10,628 nt of DNA from Pseudomonadota bacterium (GTDB lineage: Bacteria > Pseudomonadota > Gammaproteobacteria > Burkholderiales > Casimicrobiaceae), in assembly GCA_022709775.1 (NCBI GenBank), contig JAKLIE010000022.1, positions 1 to 10,628 of the forward strand, in the 5' to 3' direction. The notes beneath the pieces are model-generated. The model was not told where the DNA came from. It saw only the letters and a list, made by a program, of their open reading frames with translations, and made no database searches. Made by a program: the position numbers and the translations under genes. Shown piece by piece: positions 6,811-10,628 of this stretch. The stretch's first letter is position 1. Each line of letters begins with the position of its first letter.

Positions 6811-6830
6811 CATGCCGCACCCGCGGCATG
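6811..6830. other. Perfect 8-bp stem, 4-nt loop hairpin before the oxidoreductase
   Basis: CATGCCGC and GCGGCATG pair perfectly across ACCC. It ends 44 nt before the start at 6875 and just before a weak -10-like CACACT (6834-6839), so it could be a repressor-type inverted repeat or part of an upstream transcript end. No T tract follows. Confidence 0.55.
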
Positions 6831-6874
6831 AGGCACACTGGCGGTTCCCTGCCGTCCCTTTCCGGAATTCCCCC

Positions 6875-7843
6875 ATGCGAGCTCTGCGCTACGACCGCTA
6901 CGGCCCTCCCGACGTGCTCGAGCTCGTCGAAATCGACGAGCCCGTGCCGCGCGCAGGCGAGCTCAAGGTTCGCGTCGCCGCGGCGAGCCTCAATCCGCTC
7001 GACGTCAAGGTGCGGGCCGGGCACACGCGCTTCGTGCCGATGTTCGAGCGCCCGCCTCGCGGCACCGGCGTCGATTTCTCCGGCACCGTCGTCGGGACCG
7101 GCGGCGGCGACGTCGGCGGCTGCTTCCCGGGAGCGCGCGTGTTCGGCGCCGTCTCGCCGTTCCGGCGCGCCGGAACGTTCGCCGAGTTCGTCTGCGTGAC
7201 GCCCGGCGAGATCGCCCCCACTCCCGCATCGGTCACCGACGAGCATGCGGCGGCCCTGCCGATCGCGGCCGGGACGGCCGTGCAGGCGCTCACCGACGAG
7301 GCACGCCTGGCGGCGGGGATGCGTGTGCTCGTCAACGGCGCGGCCGGCGGCGTCGGGCATTACGCGGTGCAGTACGCGCGCCACCTCGGCGCGCACGTGA
7401 CCGCGACCTGCGGACCGGACAACGTTGCGTTCGTGCGCGAGCTCGGCGCCGACGAGGTTCTCGACTACACTCGCGAGGACTACGCCGGCGCGACGGTTCC
7501 GTTCGACGTGATCTTCGACACCACGGGCCACGCGACCTGGCGGGCCTGCCGGCGCGTCCTCGCGCCCGACGGGGTCTACGTGAACACCAGCCCCGACACC
7601 GCTTCGGTCGTGACGACGCTCGGCGAAAAGGTCGCCGCGCGCATCGCCGGCCGCCAGCGCGTCGTCCCGTTCGTGCTGAAGCCGCGCGCCGAGGCGTGGC
7701 GCCGCCTCGCGAAGCTCGCGGAGGCGCGCGCGATCGTCCCGCACGTCCGTGCGACGATCGGTCTCGCGGACGTCGCGGAAGCCGAGCGGCAGATCGAGAC
7801 CGGCCACGGCCGTGGCAAGATCGTCGTCCTGCCCTCCCGATGA
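6875..7843 (+). CDS. Zinc-free medium-chain oxidoreductase, quinone reductase-like
   Basis: This 322-residue cytoplasmic enzyme should reduce a quinone or an enone/aldehyde type substrate with NAD(P)H. The N-terminal GroES-like domain (about 1-125) has the usual MRALRYDRYGPPDVLEL opening and NPLDVKVRAGH (40-50), then GTGVDFSG (63-70) where the family has 'GxDxxG'. The nucleotide-binding domain shows VLVNGAAGGVG (151-161), the glycine-rich loop of the Rossmann fold, and GADEVLDY (191-198). The cysteine/histidine zinc ligands of true alcohol dehydrogenases are missing, and the structural zinc cysteines are also absent, which places it with the quinone oxidoreductase branch. The start at 6875 was chosen because the family's conserved N-terminus begins there; an upstream in-frame ATG at 6812 lies inside a hairpin and would add 21 unrelated residues. 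The TPR gene follows after 12 nt, suggesting cotranscription. Confidence 0.9.
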   Translation: MRALRYDRYGPPDVLELVEIDEPVPRAGELKVRVAAASLNPLDVKVRAGHTRFVPMFERPPRGTGVDFSGTVVGTGGGDVGGCFPGARVFGAVSPFRRAGTFAEFVCVTPGEIAPTPASVTDEHAAALPIAAGTAVQALTDEARLAAGMRVLVNGAAGGVGHYAVQYARHLGAHVTATCGPDNVAFVRELGADEVLDYTREDYAGATVPFDVIFDTTGHATWRACRRVLAPDGVYVNTSPDTASVVTTLGEKVAARIAGRQRVVPFVLKPRAEAWRRLAKLAEARAIVPHVRATIGLADVAEAERQIETGHGRGKIVVLPSR

Positions 7844-7855
7844 CATGGATCCGCC

Positions 7856-8314
7856 ATGCCGATCCTGATGATGATTGCCCGCCTCGCACTCGCCGCGTCG
7901 CTCGCGCTGGCGACCCCTGCGCACGCGGGCTACGGCGTAACGCAGGCGATGCCGGTCCCGAACGCCGATGCCGAGGTCGCGGCCGAGTCGCTGCGCAACG
8001 GCGACTGGCAGCGCGCGATCGACGGCTTCCAGGCCGCGCTCAGGGCCGAGCCGGACAACGCGGAATTCCACGACGGCCTCGCCTGCGCGTACCTCAAGCG
8101 CGGATCCCGCGAGCTCGCGTTCCGGCATTTCCGCGAGGCGCTGCGCATCGACCCGAACCTCCGGAGCGCGCACGCGAACGTCGGCGAAGCGTACCTCGCG
8201 GTCGGCGACAGGGAGAAGGCGCGTGAGCACCTCGCGGCCCTCGAGCAGATCTGCCCCGGCCGCGCGTGCCAGGAATACGTCGACCTCGAGCGCGCGATCG
8301 CGGCCGCGAAGTGA
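7856..8314 (+). CDS. Periplasmic TPR-repeat protein
   Basis: This 152-residue protein has a signal peptide (residues 1-24, ending AHA before GYG) and then tetratricopeptide repeats: roughly 41-74 (GDWQRAIDGFQAALRAEPDN), 75-108 (RELAFRHFREALRIDPN), and a third, 109-135 (GEAYLAVGDREKAREHL). TPR units form a helical scaffold for protein-protein contacts, so it is likely an adaptor in the periplasm. The end, C133-x4-C138 followed by EYVDLERAI, is a pattern I have seen closing other small secreted TPR proteins. A start at the later methionines (residues 5 or 6) would still leave a signal peptide, so the exact start is not certain; no strong Shine-Dalgarno marks any of them. It follows the oxidoreductase by 12 nt and precedes a lipoprotein gene that has its own promoter. 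Confidence 0.85.
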   Translation: MPILMMIARLALAASLALATPAHAGYGVTQAMPVPNADAEVAAESLRNGDWQRAIDGFQAALRAEPDNAEFHDGLACAYLKRGSRELAFRHFREALRIDPNLRSAHANVGEAYLAVGDREKAREHLAALEQICPGRACQEYVDLERAIAAAK

Positions 8315-8364
8315 GCGTCGGCGGGATGCCGCCGGCAGAAGCGTCTGCATTGGCGTGCGGCGCC

Positions 8365-8370
8365 TATAAT
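8365..8370 (+). promoter_or_regulatory. Consensus -10 element for the lipoprotein gene
   Basis: A perfect TATAAT lies in otherwise GC-rich DNA 24 nt before the ATG at 8395. The predicted start near 8377 gives a short leader containing the Shine-Dalgarno GAGG (8384-8387), seven nt before the ATG. The -35 is poor (TCTGCA at 8344-8349 with a 15-nt spacer is the best match). It probably also drives the metallopeptidase gene downstream. Confidence 0.55.
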
Positions 8371-8394
8371 GGGCGCGTTCCCCGAGGCAGGGCG

Positions 8395-8823
8395 ATGTCG
8401 ATCAACCATTCCCGAACCGTCGCGATCGCGGCCATCGTGCTCGCCGCCGCGCTCGTTTCCTGCGGCGTGCCGCCCGACCCGTCGCGCGAGCAGCCTGCCC
8501 TCGCGACCTCGGTCGCCGACGCGCTGCCCGCGCTCAAGGCCGCCGGCATCAGCAAGATCCACGCGTGGTCCGATCGATCCGAGCAGCCCGTGCAGGTGAC
8601 CTCGGCAGGCGGTCCCCTCTACTTCCCGTATCCGCAGGGCCTGCCGCTCGCTCGCTTCGCGCTTCACGCGGACGCCGACCGGATCCGGGTGTTCTCCGAC
8701 GACTACGATCCCGCCGCCCATGACCGCTACGTCGAGGCGATGCGCCGCGTGATCGCACAGACCCTGCGCCTCGCCGGCGACAACAATGCCAGACTCGAGA
8801 CGCGCGAGAAGGCGTCGCGCTGA
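8395..8823 (+). CDS. Small lipoprotein of unknown function
   Basis: This 142-residue protein has a lipoprotein signal peptide: MSINHSR, a hydrophobic core, and the lipobox L20-V-S-C23, so the mature protein is anchored in the membrane by C23. A glycine follows the cysteine, and no Asp is present at +2, which for enterobacterial rules would suggest the outer membrane. After a short linker the body of about 110 residues is soluble, with LYFPYPQGLPL (75-85) and FSDDYDPAAHDRY (100-112), and ends in a helix. I do not recognise a family. The start at 8395 is fixed by the Shine-Dalgarno GAGG and the signal peptide; the frame stays open further upstream (to 8266), overlapping the TPR gene without coding sense. 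The metallopeptidase gene begins 29 nt after the stop, so the two are likely cotranscribed. Confidence 0.78.
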   Translation: MSINHSRTVAIAAIVLAAALVSCGVPPDPSREQPALATSVADALPALKAAGISKIHAWSDRSEQPVQVTSAGGPLYFPYPQGLPLARFALHADADRIRVFSDDYDPAAHDRYVEAMRRVIAQTLRLAGDNNARLETREKASR

Positions 8824-8852
8824 CCGACCACTCACGAGCAAGGGAGCCGAAG

Positions 8853-9776
8853 ATGCGCTGGGGCGACATGCGACGCAGCGAGAACGTCGAGGACCGCGGC
8901 GGTTCGTCCGCTGGCGGCCGCGGCGTGCCGCTCGGCGGCGGGATGAAGATCGGCGGGGGCACGCTGATCGTGCTCGTGATCCTGTCGCTGGTCTTCGGGA
9001 TCAATCCTCTGCAGTTCCTCGGGATGATGGGGTCCGACGTTTCCCCGCCCGTGCCGCAGGCGCCGCCGCCGTCCGCCTCGCCGTCGGCACCGGACACCGG
9101 CGCCGCGGGTTCGCGCGCCGGCACGGCTGCGCCCGCGCTGCGCAAGGAGTTCGCCGCGCGCGTCGTCGGCGACACCGAGGACGTCTGGAACGCGCTCTTC
9201 GAGGCGATGTACCAGAAGCGCTACCCGCCGACGACGCTCACGCTCTACACCGGCGCCGTGCGTTCGGGCTGCGGCGTCTCGAGCGCCGCGGCGGGCCCGT
9301 TCTACTGCCCGGCGGATCAGCGCGTCTACCTCGACACGAGCTTCTTCGACGAGCTCTCGCGCCGATTCGGCGCGCCCGGCGACTTCGCCCAGGCCTACGT
9401 GGTCGCGCACGAGGTCGGCCATCACGTGCAGAACATGACGGGCACGATGCGCAGGTTCGACAGCGAGGCGCAGCGCCTCGACGAGCGGCGCCGCAACGCG
9501 CTGTCGATCCGCCTCGAGCTCCAGGCCGACTGCTATGCGGGCGTCTGGGGGCATTTCGCGCAGCGGCGCAACCTCCTCGAGCCGGGCGACCTCGAGGAAG
9601 GGATGCGCGCGGCGGGCGCCGTCGGCGACGACACGATCATGAAGCGCACGCAGGGCTACGTCGTCCCCGACGCGATGAACCACGGCACCGCGGACCAGCG
9701 CATGCGCTGGTTCCGGGTCGGGCTCGCGAGCGGCGATCCGCGCAAGTGCGACACGTTCTCGGTCGCGCAGCCCTGA
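8853..9776 (+). CDS. ypfJ: YpfJ-family membrane-anchored zinc metallopeptidase
   Basis: This 307-residue protein matches the neutral zinc metallopeptidase family of E. coli YpfJ (PF04228). The start MRWGDMRRSENVEDRGG is the family's typical N-terminus. A single membrane helix follows (about 37-50), then a Pro/Ser/Ala-rich linker (about 62-92), then the catalytic domain facing the periplasm. The zinc site is H186-E187-V-G-H190 within VAHEVGHHVQNM; E222 in RLELQADCYAGVWGH is the likely third ligand. Earlier landmarks are CGVSSAAAGPFYCP and VYLDTSFFDEL, strands before the active site, all in family order. Peptidase activity and substrate are not established for this family as far as I know. Translation is well supported: Shine-Dalgarno AAGGGAG (8840-8846) lies six nt before the ATG. 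It follows the lipoprotein gene by 29 nt and may share its promoter. Confidence 0.94.
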   Translation: MRWGDMRRSENVEDRGGSSAGGRGVPLGGGMKIGGGTLIVLVILSLVFGINPLQFLGMMGSDVSPPVPQAPPPSASPSAPDTGAAGSRAGTAAPALRKEFAARVVGDTEDVWNALFEAMYQKRYPPTTLTLYTGAVRSGCGVSSAAAGPFYCPADQRVYLDTSFFDELSRRFGAPGDFAQAYVVAHEVGHHVQNMTGTMRRFDSEAQRLDERRRNALSIRLELQADCYAGVWGHFAQRRNLLEPGDLEEGMRAAGAVGDDTIMKRTQGYVVPDAMNHGTADQRMRWFRVGLASGDPRKCDTFSVAQP

Positions 9777-9801
9777 GGCGCAGGACGCGTTTCGCGCCTT
9801 T
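9776..9801 (+). terminator. Weak candidate terminator after the metallopeptidase
   Basis: AGGCGC (9776-9781) and GCGCCT (9794-9799) form a six-bp stem with a 12-nt loop, followed by TTT. The T tract is only three bases long, so the terminator is weak. It overlaps the last base of the stop codon and lies between convergent genes. The remaining intergenic DNA up to 9884 shows nothing else I can name. Confidence 0.35.
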
Positions 9802-9884
9802 CTCCGCGCCCCCCCGCCGGCCGACGGGCCGCCCGGGTCCTTCGATGGGAAGCGCGCGGCGAGCACCCGGGGAGGATGCTGCCC

Positions 9885-10334
9885 TCAGCGCTTGGCGGGC
9901 TCGGCGTCCGCCTGGAAGCGCACGCGCCGCACCCGCTCGTCGTAGTGGCTCTCGACGGCGGCGGTCACCTCCTCGCCGCCCGAGGTGTAGACGCGTCCTC
10001 CGCGCGCGCGACACGCGTTGCGCTCGAACTGGCACGGCCCCATCTCGGGATGCCGGCGGCACAGCGACTCGATGTTCGCCGGCAGCGCGATCGGCTCGCG
10101 CGCAGCGCCGGTCTCGCAGACGTAGATCGGGCCAGGCGGCAGGTTCATGTCCGGCAACGCGACCGTAGCGGGAACGGGTGCGGGTACGAGTTCGGGCGCC
10201 GGTGATGGCGCGGGGGTCGGCGCGGTCGGAGGCGGAGGCGCGGGGGCCGGACCGCAGGCCCCGAGCGCGAACGCCGCGAGCAGGACCGCGGCGCGGCGCG
10301 TTGCGATCGCTGTCGAGTCGACGAGTCCGACCAT
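9885..10334 (-). CDS. Proline-rich lipoprotein with four further cysteines
   Basis: Read from ATG 10334 this is a 149-residue lipoprotein of unknown function. The signal peptide ends in the lipobox L24-G-A-C27, with two arginines (R13, R14) before the hydrophobic core. Residues 28-58 are a Pro/Ala linker, like the spacers that hold domains off a membrane or through peptidoglycan. The small C-terminal domain (about 70-149) contains C73, C92, C101 and C108, probably two disulfides, in IYVCETG, LCRRHPEMGPC and ERNACRARGGRVYTSGG. The last 25 residues are charged. An in-frame ATG at 10352 would add six residues (MRDPGA); neither start has a convincing Shine-Dalgarno, and the shorter one gives the more normal signal peptide. 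It is convergent with the metallopeptidase and divergent from the zinc-ribbon gene. Confidence 0.72.
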   Translation of the reverse strand: MVGLVDSTAIATRRAAVLLAAFALGACGPAPAPPPPTAPTPAPSPAPELVPAPVPATVALPDMNLPPGPIYVCETGAAREPIALPANIESLCRRHPEMGPCQFERNACRARGGRVYTSGGEEVTAAVESHYDERVRRVRFQADAEPAKR

Positions 10335-10378
10335 GGCCCCTGGATCGCGCATCCGCGATGGCTTCCGCGACGATGGGC

Positions 10379-10385
10379 TATCTTA
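10379..10385. promoter_or_regulatory. Overlapping divergent -10 elements
   Basis: TATCTT (10379-10384, plus strand) and TAAGAT (10380-10385, minus strand) overlap almost completely, each with four of six consensus bases. The plus-strand one would start transcription about at the ATG at 10391, giving a leaderless or near-leaderless message; the minus-strand one would give a leader of about 40 nt to 10334. It is the only AT-rich patch in this divergent region. No -35 is clear. Confidence 0.3.
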
Positions 10386-10390
10386 TCGCA

Positions 10391-10628
10391 ATGGATGCCC
10401 CGACCGCCGCGTCGACGCTCTCGACGCCCTGCCCTTCGTGCGGCCTCGCGATGGCCGTCCACCGCCTCGAGCGAAAGCCGACGGGCGTGACCACGATCGA
10501 CGTGTGCGTCGCGTGCCGGGCATTGTGGTTCGACGGCTTCGAGAGCCTGCAGCTCACGCCCGGCGCGACGCTCGCGCTGCTGAAGGCGATCCACGACGCC
10601 GAGCGGGAGCCGATGCGCTCGATGCGTT
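10391..10628 (+). CDS. Zinc-ribbon (zf-TFIIB-type) protein, C-terminus cut by window edge
   Basis: The first 79 codons of a gene are present; the rest lies outside the window. Residues 14-52 form a zinc ribbon: C14-P-S-C17, then C39-V-A-C42, followed by LWFDGFES (45-52). The order CPSCG, hydrophobic strand, IDVCxxCxxxWFDxxE is that of the zf-TFIIB family (PF13453), found in many bacterial proteins of unknown function, where it is a stand-alone knuckle or an N-terminal module ahead of another domain. The tail after residue 55 is helical (ALLKAIHD). Because the gene is cut, the second domain, if any, cannot be seen. No Shine-Dalgarno precedes the ATG, in line with a possible leaderless transcript. 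Confidence 0.8.
   Translation, partial: MDAPTAASTLSTPCPSCGLAMAVHRLERKPTGVTTIDVCVACRALWFDGFESLQLTPGATLALLKAIHDAEREPMRSMR

Noticed and set aside
5512..6876. Long minus-strand open frame (454 codons)
   Set aside because: Antisense to the esterase, whose catalytic motifs are clear; composition is that of a shadow frame.
6488..8350. Longest open frame of the window, minus strand, 620 codons
   Set aside because: It spans three genes on the other strand (esterase end, oxidoreductase, TPR protein) and is an Arg/Asp/Gly-rich shadow with no recognisable fold.
10146..10254. Repetitive G-rich stretch resembling a tandem repeat
   Set aside because: It encodes the Pro/Ala linker of the lipoprotein on the minus strand; the repeats are irregular and explained by coding.

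Overview
The window is about 10.6 kb of very GC-rich DNA with dense, mostly co-directional genes and strong G/C bias at third codon positions. Gene content (YpfJ-type zinc metallopeptidase, AEC transporter, bacterial SET protein, several exported small proteins, zf-TFIIB protein) and codon style suggest a chromosomal segment of a proteobacterium, most likely a betaproteobacterium or close environmental relative. This placement is an inference. I see no phage, insertion sequence, CRISPR array, tRNA or rRNA.

Layout. The left edge holds most of a Stf0-type sulfotransferase on the minus strand, missing its C-terminus. Divergent from it is a plus-strand run: an AEC-family permease, a secreted protein of unknown function, a 564-residue protein of unknown function with an acyltransferase-like core, and a SET-domain lysine methyltransferase. 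Directly after the SET gene lies the decayed C-terminal part of an AhpD/carboxymuconolactone-decarboxylase-type gene: it keeps the CxxCxxxH redox motif but has no start codon and no N-terminal half. A small secreted protein on the minus strand then faces away from an esterase-D-like alpha/beta hydrolase. A 196-bp intergenic region with three closely spaced hairpins separates this from a zinc-free medium-chain (quinone-type) oxidoreductase.

The right third encodes mainly exported or membrane proteins: a periplasmic TPR protein, a small lipoprotein, the membrane-anchored zinc metallopeptidase, and, convergently, a proline-rich lipoprotein with four conserved-looking cysteines. The last gene, divergent from that lipoprotein, is a zinc-ribbon (zf-TFIIB) protein cut by the right edge.

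How the genes work together. No single pathway ties the window together. The tight spacings (15 nt between the secreted unknown and the 564-residue protein; 12 nt between the oxidoreductase and the TPR gene; 29 nt between lipoprotein and metallopeptidase) suggest short transcription units. Several starts are preceded by -10-like hexamers that stand out against the GC background. The points most worth a second look are the AhpD remnant, the uncharacterised 564-residue family, the SET protein with its own extended -10 promoter, and the hairpin cluster.
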